A stretch of DNA of 64,000 nt from Halalkalibacter akibai JCM 9157 (GCF_000513135.1 NZ_BAUV01000020.1:1-64000), one strand, 5' to 3'. Shown: positions 27,638 through 37,660, numbered from the stretch's first letter. The notes: a model not told the origin generated them from the letters alone. Numbers and translations are program-made.

Positions 27638-27892
27638 ATGATGATGAACTGGGGAATGATGAATCTCGGTATGATTTTGTACATGATCTTAGTAATTCTT
27701 ATATTAGGTTTAATCATTTATGGTGGATTGGTATTAGTCATGAGACTTTTAAATAAAAAGGATTCTAACAATAATTCTCAAGATTGGGACCAAGATACAT
27801 CACTTCAAATTTTAAAAGAACGGTTTGCAAAAGGAGATTTAACGCAAAGTGAATTCGAACAAAAATATACGTATTTAAAAGAAAAAAATTAA
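27638..27892 (+). CDS. Small membrane protein with SHOCT domain
   Basis: 84 residues: Met-rich N-terminus (MMMNWGMMNLGM), a membrane helix (about 12-37), then a C-terminal SHOCT motif (LQILKERFAKGDLTQSEFEQ). SHOCT is a short oligomerisation motif. Such proteins are frequent beside copper genes; function unknown. It has its own direct-repeat promoter. Confidence 0.8.
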   Translation: MMMNWGMMNLGMILYMILVILILGLIIYGGLVLVMRLLNKKDSNNNSQDWDQDTSLQILKERFAKGDLTQSEFEQKYTYLKEKN

Positions 27893-27907
27893 ATTAAATC
27901 AGTATTT

Positions 27908-27939
27908 ATCACAGTTTCATCAAAATTAAAGTCTAAACT
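27908..27939 (+). promoter_or_regulatory. 11-bp direct-repeat box and -10 (site 9)
   Basis: ATCA at 27908 and ATCA at 27919, spacer CAGTTTC; TAAACT at 27934-27939, 15 bp after the second half-site. It lies upstream of the Met-rich secreted protein. Confidence 0.6.
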
Positions 27940-27985
27940 AAAAATGTAAAATAAATTCAATACATTATTAAGAGGAGTGAATAAC

Positions 27986-28225
27986 ATGCGGAAAAAAACG
28001 AAAATGTTACTCTTTTCATTTGGATTATCTTCTGTTTTAGTCGTAGGAACAATGGGGTTCTCAGGAATATCTCAAGCTAATGAAAACCATGGCATGATGA
28101 ATATGATGAATGGTGACATGATGAATATGATGGAAGGTATGAATTCCTTAGAAGGCGAGAATATGATGGAAGCATGCAATAACTTTATGGAATCATATGG
28201 AAGCGACGAGACTGAAACAAATTAG
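27986..28225 (+). CDS. Small secreted Met-rich protein
   Basis: 79 residues from ATG 27986 (AGGAG 9 bp upstream; GTG 27977 overlaps that site). Signal peptide to about residue 31 (ISQA-N). The mature part carries repeats of MMNMMNGDMMNMMEGMN and a single Cys. Methionine clusters of this kind bind Cu(I) in exported copper proteins; binding here is inferred. It is the last gene before the transposon-rich region. Confidence 0.68.
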   Translation: MRKKTKMLLFSFGLSSVLVVGTMGFSGISQANENHGMMNMMNGDMMNMMEGMNSLEGENMMEACNNFMESYGSDETETN

Positions 28226-28250
28226 GAACTCTAAATAATTTTTTAGTATG

Positions 28251-28281
28251 AGAGGAAGGAGTACCCTTCCTCTTTATTTGT
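28251..28281 (+). terminator. Rho-independent terminator
   Basis: AGAGGAAGG / CCTTCCTCT stem around a short loop, followed by TTATTTG. It ends the 27986 gene. Confidence 0.75.
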
Positions 28282-28443
28282 GCAACGTGCGTTCGCATAT
28301 AGAAGACCTTTTCGTGACCTTCTTCATAAATTGCTGAATGCTAACAGGCAATAAATCTTTTCAAGGGAACAGAAAGTGTGGTCTAGACCTTCCTTAGTTT
28401 TCAAAAACTTCAAAAAGTCTAAATCTTCCATCGTTGTCATGAA

Positions 28444-28520
28444 TGTCGATTGACAATAAAGTCGTTTAAATACAAATAAAGTTGTTACATTTACAATAAA
28501 GTTATTTAAAACGTCCAATA
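28444..28520 (+). repeat. Tn7-like transposon end with three TnsB-type sites
   Basis: The end begins TGTCGATT, then GACAATAAAGTC (28452-28463), the core of Tn7 TnsB sites. Two more closely spaced copies follow (AATAAAGTTGTT; ACAATAAAGTTATTTAAA). Tight tandem sites opening with TGT resemble a Tn7 terminus reading rightwards. No tnsABC genes are in the window. Confidence 0.5.
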
Positions 28521-28530
28521 GGTTGTTCAA

Positions 28531-28782
28531 CTAAAGGTAACGCTTTAACCAAATATCACATCTGATATTAAAATACACTTCACGCTCTTTATCTCCTTTC
28601 CCTCTTACACTCGCTGAACGATTCCCAACATTAAATACAATCCTTATCTAATGAAACAATCTCACCAATTCTACATCCCGTCGAAAACATAAACTCAAAC
28701 AAGGCCTTCTCCATCGGGGTATGGCAACCTTCCCTTAAATGTTCAATTTCACGTTCTGTTAAGAACTTTGGGATTCGTTTTC
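28531..28782 (-). pseudogene. Tyrosine recombinase relic, central/C-terminal part
   Basis: The minus strand reads RIPKFLTEREIEHLREG, FEFMFSTGCRIGEIVSLDKD, then after a one-base shift NRSASVRGKGDKEREVYFNI. This is the XerC/XerD-like catalytic domain including the first active-site Arg (TGCRIGE) and the RGKGDK loop. The Tn3 transposon cuts the gene at GAAAA. The N-terminal side continues beyond the transposon at 38670. The frame break shows it had decayed in any case. Confidence 0.78.
28778..28782. repeat. Target site duplication, left copy
   Basis: TTTTC directly abuts the left end of the transposon; the matching copy is at 38670-38674. Five bases is the Tn3-family size. Confidence 0.85.
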
Positions 28783-28830
28783 GGGGTACGGCAACCAAAA
28801 CGACTTTCAACCGCCACATCTGAAAATTTT
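28783..28830 (+). repeat. Left terminal inverted repeat of Tn3-family element
   Basis: Begins GGGGTACGGCAACC; the first 48 bases match the reverse complement of 38622-38669 with one mismatch. The GGGG start is typical of Tn3-family ends. Confidence 0.9.
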
Positions 28831-28934
28831 CCCATATAAGGAATCAACCTACCATATATATGAGTAGGTTTTTATTTTATCATTAAATAGACTAAAAAGT
28901 CAGAAAAATAGACGTAGCAAAGAAGGGAACTCTA

Positions 28935-31900
28935 TTGCCTAGTATTCAAGATACCATTTACCCTCGAATTAAGAGTAGTTTAACTGAACAAGACTTACAA
29001 GAAGTCTATACTCCTAGAAGAGAAGAAATTGAGTGGACAGATACTAAGTCTAGAGGAAATATTCAACAGTTAGGATTATTGGTTCTAATTAAGACCGTGC
29101 AAAAGCTAGGTTTTTTTCCTCGAATGTTAGATATCCCTCAAACGATCATTGAGTATATTGCCAGTAGAGTACAATTACCTCTACCTAGCAAGGAAGATTG
29201 GATAGCCTATTGTGAATCTAGAACATGCGCAAGGCACTATCGTTTCGTTCGAGATTACCTACAAATTCGCCCGTTTAATGAGCAAGCTCGTCAATTCATG
29301 ATCAATACGATGGACAAATTGTCTTTGAGCAAAGATGAACCTGCTGACCTCGTTAACGCAGCTATCGATGAATTAATTCGCCAATGTTATGAACTCCCTG
29401 TTTATAACACATTAAAAGAAGCAGCGAACGAAGTTCGTAAGAAATCATATCGTGTGATCTATGAACAGATCAACGTTAGATTAAGTGAAGAGCAAAAAGA
29501 AACGATCAATGAACTTTTCCAATCCACAGAAGGAACGACTTATAGCCTATGGAATACGTTAAAAGAAGATGCGAAAAGTGCTAAGTTATCTTATCTAAAA
29601 GATTTGATTGCTCATCGTGACTGGTTGAAACAACAACAAATCCCCTGTGAAGCATTGAAAGAAATCCCTATCATCAAAATCACACAAATGGCAGCAGAAG
29701 CGAAAACCTTAGATGCAGGTCGAATGATGAAAATGAAAGCAGATAAACGCTACGCTCTTGCGGTTTCACTTGTTTATGTTCAATATTCAAAAGTATTAGA
29801 TGATATTGCTGAAACCATGAGTAAACGCATGATGAGTATTCACAAAAAAGGTCGTCAATTTTTGAAAGACTATAAAGAAAAGACACAAAAGAAAACCGAT
29901 TCATTGGTTGAAACGCTTCATCATTTACTGTTGGCTTATCAACTTGAAGGCGAAGCTGAAGAGCGCATTCAAGCGATGCAGAAAGTGCTTGGAGATCGAG
30001 AAGAACAGGTATTGCGTGATTGTGAAAATCATTTAGCACTTAGTGGAGACAACTACTTTTTATTCTTATGGCGGTTTTTTAAGAGTCATCGCTCAACTTT
30101 CTTTAAAATTATAAAATCTTTACCCTTACGTTCCACTAATCAAGATACAGCTATTGAAGAAGCTGTGTCGTTTCTGTTATCCCATCAGTATACTCGTAAG
30201 GAATGGATTTCAGTGGTTCACATGGAGAAAATTGGTCCATGGAAAAAAGAAGTAACTCCTTTACTTGACCTATCTTGGATTCCTGATGGGTGGTGGAGAT
30301 GGCTCAGTCGCAAACGAAAGAAGGAAACTAGACCTGAGGAAGTAAACCGTCGTCACTTTGAAGTTTGTCTCTTCTCTCAAATCATACTGGAGTTAAAAGC
30401 AGGAAACTTGTATATTGAAGGTAGCGAAAAGTATGCCGATTATCGGGAACAGTTGATTTCATGGGAAGAGTACGAGAAGAGTGTGGAAGAGTTTTGTGAG
30501 CAAGTTAACTTATCCCCTATTTCAACTAATTTTATCCAAAATATGCGTAAGCGATTTCAAAAAGTGGCTCGACAGACCGATCACTCCTTTCCACGTAATA
30601 AACAAGTGCGTATTGAAAATGGCGAAGTTGTCATTGGCAAGATCAAAAAGAAAAAGCTTCCCCCAGGATTGAAAACCTTGGAAGCTTATATTGCTCAAAA
30701 ACTTGAACCAATCAATGTACTAGATGTATTAGCAGATACGGAGCATTGGCTTAATTGGACTCGCTTCTTTGGTCCGATCTCAGGGCATGAAGCCAGAATA
30801 GAAAATCCTGTCGAACGATACTTAGTGAATACCTTTTGCTATGGATGCAACCTAGGTCCTACTCAAACGTCTCGTTCATTGGGAGAACTGGATCGAAAAC
30901 AAATTGCTCGGATTAACCAATATCATGTGACCAATGAGGATTTGGATAAATCTATTCGATACATCATTAATGCTTATAACCAGTTTGATCTCCCGAAACA
31001 TTGGGGAGATGGTAAGCGTGCTTCTGCGGATGGAACTATGTGGGACTTATATGAACAAAATTTGCTCTCAGAAAATCATATTCGCTATGGAGGATATGGT
31101 GGAATAGGATATTATCATGTATCAGATACCTATATTGCTTTGTTCAGTAACTTTATTCCTTGTGGGGTTTGGGAAGGAATTCATATCCTAGACATTCTCA
31201 TGAATGAAGGAAAAGTGGACATTCAGCCCGAAATTCTTTATTCCGATACACAAGGGCAAAGTGTAACCGTCTTCGGACTCTCTGCGCTTCTCGGTATTCA
31301 ACTGATGCCCCGAATCCGTAACTGGAAGGATTTAAAGATGTTTTGCCCAACCAAAGAAGATGTGTATGAAAACATCGACGAGTTGTTTTCCGACGAAATT
31401 GATTGGAAACTGATCGAAGATCATTATGAAGATATGCTTCGAGTGGCGATGTCGATTAAAGCAGGGAAAATTACTCCTTCAATCATCCTTAATAAACTAG
31501 GAACCTATAGTCAAAAGAATATTCTATATAAAGCGTTTCGGGAACTTGGAAGAGTTATTCGTACCCTGTTTCTTCTTCAATATATGGCAGATGAGGATTT
31601 AAGAAGTACGATTCAGTCTGCTACTAATAAAAGTGAAGCGTTTAATGGCTTTACCAAATGGTTGTTCTTTGGTGGACTTGGTATTATTGCAGAAAATGAT
31701 CGCGAGAAACAAAGGAAAGTGATTAAATATAATCATCTCGTAGCAAATTGTTTGATCTTTTATAATGTATTTGCACTTTCTCGTATTCTTCAGGATTATA
31801 TCATAGAAGGGAATGAGTATGAGGAAGAGTGGTTGTCTTATTTAAGCCCATATGTGACAGCTCATGTGAATCGATTTGGGAAATACAACATTGATTTGGA

Positions 31901-31946
31901 TCGGAACCCTCCTGTACTTCCATTTGAATTGCCTACTGCAAAATAA
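28935..31946 (+). CDS. tnpA: Tn3-family transposase
   Basis: 1003 residues, TTG start with GAAGGGAAC upstream, usual length for the family. The catalytic DDE triad is recognisable: D699 in SADGTMWD, D771 in YSDTQGQS and E901 in NKSEAFNGF. Other typical blocks are NTFCYGCNLGPTQTSRSLG, HIRYGGYGGIGYYHVSD and PRIRNWKDLKMFCP. The N-terminal 150 residues are the end-recognition region. It should bind the GGGG-type ends and catalyse replicative transposition. Confidence 0.96.
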   Translation: MPSIQDTIYPRIKSSLTEQDLQEVYTPRREEIEWTDTKSRGNIQQLGLLVLIKTVQKLGFFPRMLDIPQTIIEYIASRVQLPLPSKEDWIAYCESRTCARHYRFVRDYLQIRPFNEQARQFMINTMDKLSLSKDEPADLVNAAIDELIRQCYELPVYNTLKEAANEVRKKSYRVIYEQINVRLSEEQKETINELFQSTEGTTYSLWNTLKEDAKSAKLSYLKDLIAHRDWLKQQQIPCEALKEIPIIKITQMAAEAKTLDAGRMMKMKADKRYALAVSLVYVQYSKVLDDIAETMSKRMMSIHKKGRQFLKDYKEKTQKKTDSLVETLHHLLLAYQLEGEAEERIQAMQKVLGDREEQVLRDCENHLALSGDNYFLFLWRFFKSHRSTFFKIIKSLPLRSTNQDTAIEEAVSFLLSHQYTRKEWISVVHMEKIGPWKKEVTPLLDLSWIPDGWWRWLSRKRKKETRPEEVNRRHFEVCLFSQIILELKAGNLYIEGSEKYADYREQLISWEEYEKSVEEFCEQVNLSPISTNFIQNMRKRFQKVARQTDHSFPRNKQVRIENGEVVIGKIKKKKLPPGLKTLEAYIAQKLEPINVLDVLADTEHWLNWTRFFGPISGHEARIENPVERYLVNTFCYGCNLGPTQTSRSLGELDRKQIARINQYHVTNEDLDKSIRYIINAYNQFDLPKHWGDGKRASADGTMWDLYEQNLLSENHIRYGGYGGIGYYHVSDTYIALFSNFIPCGVWEGIHILDILMNEGKVDIQPEILYSDTQGQSVTVFGLSALLGIQLMPRIRNWKDLKMFCPTKEDVYENIDELFSDEIDWKLIEDHYEDMLRVAMSIKAGKITPSIILNKLGTYSQKNILYKAFRELGRVIRTLFLLQYMADEDLRSTIQSATNKSEAFNGFTKWLFFGGLGIIAENDREKQRKVIKYNHLVANCLIFYNVFALSRILQDYIIEGNEYEEEWLSYLSPYVTAHVNRFGKYNIDLDRNPPVLPFELPTAK

Positions 31947-32094
31947 ATCTAATTCGTTCATCCATCATGATGTTATGTTCTTGAATAAAGTACCTTTTAG
32001 CCATTCATGAATCTTAACTTCACCACAAAAAATATAGGAAAATTACGTTATTACATGGTAGTAAGGGTGCAAATTTTTCTCGAAAATAAATAAA

Positions 32095-32118
32095 AACAAG
32101 GGTGATTTCACCCTTGTT
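32095..32118 (-). terminator. Rho-independent terminator for the thioredoxin-like gene
   Basis: AACAAGGGTGA / TCACCCTTGTT perfect 11-bp stem; on the minus strand it is followed by TTTTATTTA. Confidence 0.85.
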
Positions 32119-32129
32119 CCAATAGTTAA

Positions 32130-32399
32130 TTATTGACCTAAACCTGCTACTTTTAAAGAATCAATGTCGATACCATTGTTTTTACAGCAATCTGCTAACT
32201 TTCCGTTAATTGCAACGGCTGGCACTGCTTTTACACCATATGCTTTTGCTTTATCTTGACAGTCGTTCGTATCGCAACCTTTATTCAAATCATAAACGAC
32301 AACCTCACAATTATCACAAGCTAAGTCTTTTACTTGTTTTACAGCCCCATTATACACGGAACAACCAGCAGTAAATACTTCAATTAATCTTTTAGTCAT
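32130..32399 (-). CDS. Thioredoxin-like protein
   Basis: 89 residues with a thioredoxin-type fold pattern (LIEVFTAGCS...AVPAVAINGKL). The usual CxxC is replaced by GCSVYNGA, leaving one Cys. Extra cysteine pairs occur at ACDNC and GCDTNDC and near the C-terminus (ADCCKNNG). Such small thioredoxins accompany mercury or thiol-metal operons in bacilli. It lies 15 bp after a broken regulator on the same strand. Metal or thiol handling is inferred. Confidence 0.75.
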   Translation of the reverse strand: MTKRLIEVFTAGCSVYNGAVKQVKDLACDNCEVVVYDLNKGCDTNDCQDKAKAYGVKAVPAVAINGKLADCCKNNGIDIDSLKVAGLGQ

Positions 32400-32414
32400 T
32401 TTTATCCTTTCCTT

Positions 32415-32634
32415 TTAAATAATTGGACACTCACTTTTTGGAACCCATGAAACAGGACATTTTTCTGCTAAATCCTCAAGTAATGTTTTCATTTTGTTTC
32501 GATCGAGAATTTTGGCTTCAATCTCTTGAATTATACTTGTTGCAAAGTCGTACATTTCTCTGAACAAAATTCCTCATCAATTGATGCAGATAACAGCTTT
32601 TGGGTGTTTTTACCCAACTCCTCGAAACGGTCCA
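32415..32634 (-). pseudogene. Broken transcription regulator, C-terminal part (MerR-like)
   Basis: The minus strand reads RFEELGKNTQKLLSASIDEE, then after a one-base shift near 32560 MYDFATSIIQEIEAKILDRN and CPVSWVPKSECPII. The spaced C-P cysteines at the end resemble metal-sensing tails. No DNA-binding half is found upstream, where a terminator-like hairpin lies instead. The MerR-type label is tentative. Confidence 0.5.
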
Positions 32635-32642
32635 TTTTTAAA

Positions 32643-32676
32643 AATGCTCCTAAACATTTTATATTTCAGGAGCATT
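32643..32676. terminator. Hairpin
   Basis: AATGCTCCT / AGGAGCATT 9-bp stem; TTTTTA follows on the minus strand, so it works in that direction. Confidence 0.55.
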
Positions 32677-32860
32677 AATACTTTTATTATTACTTAAAGT
32701 AAGCATTGTTTACATCTTCTGTTATTACTTTTGCTTGAGCCAACTCTTTCATAATTGCTGTCAAGACAATGGATTTGATAAATGTATGGTTTGAAGAATC
32801 GTTTTTACAGTTTAGAGTAATAATAATGAAAGTAAATAAATTGCTTTTAGAGGTGAGACA

Positions 32861-33673
32861 ATGAAGAAGGTAGGTATAATCCTAATGTTGTTTACATGTT
32901 TATTCCTAGGTAATCATTTAGTTGAGGCCGATTTATTATCAAATTTAGAAAACAAAAAACAACACGTTAATAAAACAACAACAGAAACGATTTCACCTAG
33001 ATTAGAAATTAATGATATTAAAACTATAGAGGTGAAAAAATCAAATAAGTTATTACGTAGCTTTAAGCTAACTGATGGCTATGAAGAAAAAGTAATTAGA
33101 AAAGTGCTTGAGTGGGTTAATACTGCATCAATCATTGAAGGAACAACTGATCCCAACTTAGATAATGTTCTTTTTAAGTTAGAATTAAAAAATAACAATG
33201 GTATTGTAGCTACGGTCGAACCTGCGTATGACTGTAGTACTAAGGATGAGACAAAGCTGTGTATTGTTTCAGATGGTGAAGTTGTATTTAATAGTGGTAA
33301 CAAAAGAGTGCGATTAAAATCACAAGAGCTTTTTGATTGGCTCCTTGTGGGATGGAAATTTGAGATTAATGGACCAACCAAAGAAGAGCTGCTAGAAGAA
33401 ACACTATATTTTCGCTACTATACACACTTAGACCAAAAATATTCTGACTTTATCATGTGTCCTAAAATTGATAAGATTCAAAGAATTAACGGAGATACAA
33501 GAAGTCATATTATATCTGCTAGTGCTTTAAACTATGCGGGTCACCATAATGGATCTTATGATAAAATAAGTATAGTTTTGACAGATACTCCAAAGGAGGG
33601 GGTTAAAATTAAAAATATCAAAATCAAAAAAAATATTCCTGAAAAAGAAAGCATTGAGCAATGTAATTATTAA
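32861..33673 (+). CDS. Secreted protein of unknown function
   Basis: 270 residues, ATG start with AGAGGTGAG upstream. Residues 1-23 are a signal peptide (LVEA-D). The mature part has an N-terminal half with KTIEVKKSNKLLRSFKLTD and a second half with four cysteines. No family was recognised. It is a single-gene unit with its own terminator, a passenger of the Tn3-family element. Confidence 0.65.
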   Translation: MKKVGIILMLFTCLFLGNHLVEADLLSNLENKKQHVNKTTTETISPRLEINDIKTIEVKKSNKLLRSFKLTDGYEEKVIRKVLEWVNTASIIEGTTDPNLDNVLFKLELKNNNGIVATVEPAYDCSTKDETKLCIVSDGEVVFNSGNKRVRLKSQELFDWLLVGWKFEINGPTKEELLEETLYFRYYTHLDQKYSDFIMCPKIDKIQRINGDTRSHIISASALNYAGHHNGSYDKISIVLTDTPKEGVKIKNIKIKKNIPEKESIEQCNY

Positions 33674-33697
33674 TGAAAACTTTTAGAATAGAATTAT

Positions 33698-33738
33698 AAA
33701 AAAACGCAATTAATTTAAGTTAATTGCGTTTTTTTTTA
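33698..33738 (+). terminator. Rho-independent terminator
   Basis: ACGCAATTAA / TTAATTGCGT stem flanked by A and T runs, T8 tail. Confidence 0.85.
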
Positions 33739-34080
33739 TGTGCGCCAGGGAACATTTAGCCTGAACTATGAAGTTAGTAGTCATCTAGCCGCCCCCATCT
33801 TCTAAAAACTGGATTTCCATACGTGAAAAGATTAAAAAGGATATCTACTTTCTAGAACCCTTCTGTAGAACGAAATCCCGAAACAAACGGCGATGTCAGG
33901 AAACTTGGTATCCAAACGATGATCGATCAATTCCTTCTACTCGATTTTCAATCTACTACCATTTTTTTACACATAAAGACAAAATTCCGCAAAAATGGGT
34001 TATAGACAGATTATTTGTTATGGTGAATAATTGAATTGTGAGAAAAATATGTAAATTTAAAGGGGAGAATGTAAAATTTA
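33739..34080. other. Intergenic, no gene seen
   Basis: No reading frame of note and no clear hairpin. The GGGGAG ribosome site of the next gene is at its right end. Confidence 0.5.
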
Positions 34081-35570
34081 ATGGAGAAATTTAAAAAACT
34101 TACATATATATTTATTGCTTTGTTCATAATAACTATTTTTTCAAGTTTCTATCTTAGCTATCAAGATAATATAACTACAATAGCTAGCAATAGCGGTAAT
34201 AATAATGAATTAACTCTTAAAGAAGCATTAACCCTAGGATTAGAACGTGCACAAGCATGGGATAAGAAGGCATCAATTTTTAATGCAACTAGTGTTGACG
34301 AAACTTTTGAGGGAACAAGAGGGGACACTGGAAAACGGTATAACTGGACTATAAATTTTATGGTACCTGGTACAACAAAATATCTTTTGATAGGTATTTC
34401 AAATGGAAAAGTAACTCATGTCGAGGAAATAATTGGACCTGATAATGTACAAGCAATAGAGTTTAGCGAAATTAAATTGGATAGTTCAGATTTAATAGAA
34501 ATAGCAAAAAGTAAATATAATCTCCAACAGGGCAATGATTGGGCAACTGGCTACCATTATACACTTGATATTTTTGATGGGATCCCAACTATAACTGTTG
34601 TTGGTATAGATCAAGAAAAGCTCTTTACAAAGATTTATCTTGATCCTAAGAATGGTAAAGTAACTAGTGCAATGCACAAAATTCCAAATGGTGGGGGACT
34701 CCTCTCTCTAAATCAAAATTTAAATTCACTAGATTTATCTAAGAATGGAATGGCTGTTAAGGGATTAGCAATTGGAAAGGATAAGTTGGTTACGTGGGGA
34801 GATAAAAAACCTAGGGAATTCAATACTACTATACAACCATTTCTCGAAATAAGTGAGGATAATGGTAATTCTTGGACTAATTTAAATATTAAACAATTTA
34901 TTACTCATGTATGGTTTAATTCGTCAAATGAATTATATGTATCAACTGATACTGAGATTTGGGCTAATGTCGACTTAGGAAGCGAAGCAAAAAGGATCCT
35001 TTCTTTGGAAGAGAATATAGAGTATCTAGCCTACTCCTCAAATAATAATATTGCTGCATTATCTAACAATTTAATTTACTCAACAAGAAATCAGGGGAGA
35101 ACTTGGGAAAAAACAGTTATACCCGAAACAATTCTATCTCTACAAATATCTGACCAGGGAGATATATTCATTCTAACAGAAAATGGACAAATCCTAAAAA
35201 GAAATAAAGAAAAATGGAGTACTTTGGCACTTCCATTTAGCGATGAGAAGCCAAATGACATAAAGATAAGTGATAACAAGATAGTTATAGCAAATCAAAA
35301 TCGAATATGGATAAATGAATTTAGCAATAAAGAATGGAGAAATATTCAAGTTGATGATCAATTAACTAGATTGATTATGAAGGGAAATAGATTATTAGGT
35401 ATTTCTGAAGTTGGAGGAATTTATTTAATTAACTTTGGGGGGATGGAAATGTAAGGGTAGAGAAAATTTATGAAACAAATTATGAAGGGATTATTACGGA
35501 TTTAGTTGTGTTAGAAAACAAATTATTAGTATCAACCATACCTGATTATTCATGGGAAGAATTGGATTAA
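34081..35570 (+). pseudogene. Membrane-anchored propeller-like protein, frameshifted at a G6 tract
   Basis: The main frame (34081-35454, 457 residues) has a membrane anchor (residues 7-27), a PepSY-like region (about 45-200: LTLKEALTLGLERAQ, KIYLDPKNGKVTSA) and a BNR/sialidase-type repeat region (ISEDNGNSWTNL; STRNQGRTWEKT). It ends at GGMEM just after six G (35437-35442). With seven G the frame continues as GDGNVRVEKIYETNYEG to a stop at 35570, adding about 40 residues. Thus the C-terminal blade is cut; the G tract could be a slippage switch or a read error. Confidence 0.6.
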
Positions 35571-35663
35571 ATTCTAGTAAATAAGTAATCCTTAATATGA
35601 GATTCAATTTTCATAGTTTAATTAAAGAATCAAAGATTACACACTTTTTTGGGAGGGATTTAA

Positions 35664-36152
35664 TTGAGACAGATTGTTAAAATTTTTATTCTTACATTAA
35701 TGATGTTTACTGTTGCAGCACCTTCGATTTTTGCAGGTACTTTTACTGCAACAAATCAAGACGTAACAGCTTATTCGGCTAGTAAAAAAAAGTCAGATGG
35801 GTCAACGAGATACACTCATAGCGGAAAGGTTCCAGCAAGTGGGTATGTGGCAGTAAGAAAAAATTCGTCCAACCAGCCACATGTACCATTTGGTACAGTA
35901 GTTAAAACACCATCATCAGTAAATGTAGGTGATTACGGTACTTATTATATTCACTTCACTGTACAAGATACTGGTATAGCCTCAACTCAAACATATTATG
36001 CTATTGATATTTGGTGGGGATTCTGCCGTGATGCTGCTTATACCGGTACAAATGCCACTGCATTAGGGTGTAATCCAAGTACAGACACACAGTATATTAA
36101 AGCAAGACAGTTTGGAGAAAAAAAATGGACACTAGATTTCTTTACTCCATAA
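35664..36152 (+). CDS. Secreted 3D-domain-like protein
   Basis: 162 residues from TTG with GGGAGGG 7 bp upstream. Signal peptide 1-24 (IFA-G). The mature part (ATNQDVTAYSASKK; VPFGTVVKTP; FTVQDTG; YAIDIWWG) resembles the double-psi-barrel 3D domain of bacillar cell-wall-associated proteins, with spaced Asp residues. Two cysteines could form a disulfide. It acts outside the cell; target unknown. Transposon passenger. Confidence 0.55.
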   Translation: MRQIVKIFILTLMMFTVAAPSIFAGTFTATNQDVTAYSASKKKSDGSTRYTHSGKVPASGYVAVRKNSSNQPHVPFGTVVKTPSSVNVGDYGTYYIHFTVQDTGIASTQTYYAIDIWWGFCRDAAYTGTNATALGCNPSTDTQYIKARQFGEKKWTLDFFTP

Positions 36153-36800
36153 TTAAAATGCCCTGTTAATTTTAATTGTTAAAAGGGTGTAGGGATCCAA
36201 CCCTTCTATTTCTTGTCCATAAATATACTTATTTTTAATATAATTATACACACGAATAATCATATTTATTCACAAATATAAATTTCCAATTTTCAGGTTC
36301 ATTACTTGATTTGGTTGATAAATACTTTTCATTAAGGAATCTGTAGAAAAAAATTAATTCATCCTTATTTAATTGTATTTGATAATTGAATTTTGAGCCA
36401 CTCCGATTACATCAGGGTGAGCCACTTCTAACTTTTCAACTGGTAAATCTGGAATTTATTGACATGTAGCCTCTAGAGGCATGATTTAGCTCGAAATGCG
36501 AGACATTAGGATGTTTCGAGTGGCACCTAGCCTATCATACCTCTCACTCCATATCAAGACGGTGTTCTTACTGGAAATGGAGTGGCTTACGTTTTCATGA
36601 GCGAAGTAGCTCAATATTATGAGAGCGAAAACATTAATTCGGCGATTTCTTCAAATACTAATGTCTATATGTGTACTTACACTAATTAAAATGGTGCTTA
36701 ATAATTTTTTATTGTTTTTAACCATTAGGTTCCTCCTAGTAGGGGGAGTACCAACGAAGCTGTCACCACTAGTAATAAGGAAATGTCAAGATATAATGTA
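36153..36800. other. Intergenic with IS21-like scrap
   Basis: No gene. At 36390-36440 two nearby GAGCCACT copies resemble the ends of IS21-type elements, and a reversed AGTGGC occurs near 36520-36590. No transposase frame remains. Confidence 0.3.
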
Positions 36801-36802
36801 GA

Positions 36803-36930
36803 TTACAATAAAGTTATTTAATTTTAAAGATTCAAATACGCATACCCCCATCCTGTTTTGGATGGGGGTAAAATAAAGTTGTTAATTTTTTTATAAAGGA
36901 TGCTTTTGCAATAAAGTCATTTAAAAATCC
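36803..36930 (+). repeat. Tn7-like repeat array with hairpin
   Basis: Three AATAAAGT(T/C)-type sites near 36805, 36873 and 36909; the first two flank the hairpin CCCCCATCC / GGATGGGGG. It is homologous to the reverse complement of 40505-40650 in order, spacing and hairpin position. Confidence 0.5.
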
Positions 36931-37008
36931 AAGTTATTCAACAATCGCGCCCGAAGATCATTTTAAGTTGCCTTATGGAAGAAATGCTATACTTTAGTTT
37001 AATAAGGT

Positions 37009-37430
37009 TTAGTTAAAGACAAGATTTAGATAATCTCCATGTTCTCTTATGAGGTCAACTTCATTTTCAGATGAAATCAAAAAAAAAAACGGAATGTTAA
37101 CCCTTCTTCTTCGCCACCACCTGTTGGTTGATAGTCCCATTCATCAGGAACATTTGAGACAGTTATTTTATAAAAAAATCTGTTATGTATTGCGCCGTCC
37201 TCGTTCTCGCAAAAATCTTAGGCAAGTAAACTTTCAACATTAAAATTGCTTAATCCTGTTTCTTCTTCAATTTCCCTAACTACTACATATTTAGTGTCTT
37301 CTTCAGGTTTTACAGTTCTTTTCGGTATTTGAATCCCTGCTTCAGCAATAGGATGCTGAAAGACTAATACCTGTGTTTTATCTTCTTTTATGTTTGTTAC
37401 ATAACCATAGGCTTTTCTAATCGCTTTCAC
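37009..37430 (-). pseudogene. Nudix hydrolase relic
   Basis: The minus strand starts MKAIRKAYGYVTNIKEDKTQ. It contains a Nudix box (PKRTVKPEEDTKYVVVREIE then EETGL) whose first Gly is replaced. It stops at TAA 37218-37220, continues as FCENEDGAIHNRFFYKITVS and shifts frame in an A11 tract at 37079-37089 to end SENEVDLIREHGDYLNL. At least two inactivating changes are present. Confidence 0.75.
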
Positions 37431-37660
37431 TAATATATTCCTCCTTTCATCCCATACATTTTCTTCAACCCTCTTAAATAAAATCTGTTTCGTTACTTTA
37501 AGTACAATGTTTCACAATCTCTAATTATTTTAACATAAATATCCAAATTAACTGCCAAGTGTTGTTCAATTATATTGGCCCGATTGTGGAATAGGATGAT
37601 TGGAGTTTTTAACTTTATTATCATAAAACAGTTAATATCAAAAGTTTATCGCTAAATTAT

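Noticed and set aside
29680-30039. 119-codon frame opposite tnpA
   Set aside because: Antisense shadow of the transposase; no independent start signals.
36803-36930. Hairpin considered as a plain terminator
   Set aside because: It is flanked by conserved AATAAAGT sites and has an inverted homologue at 40505-40650, so a mobile-element end is the better reading.
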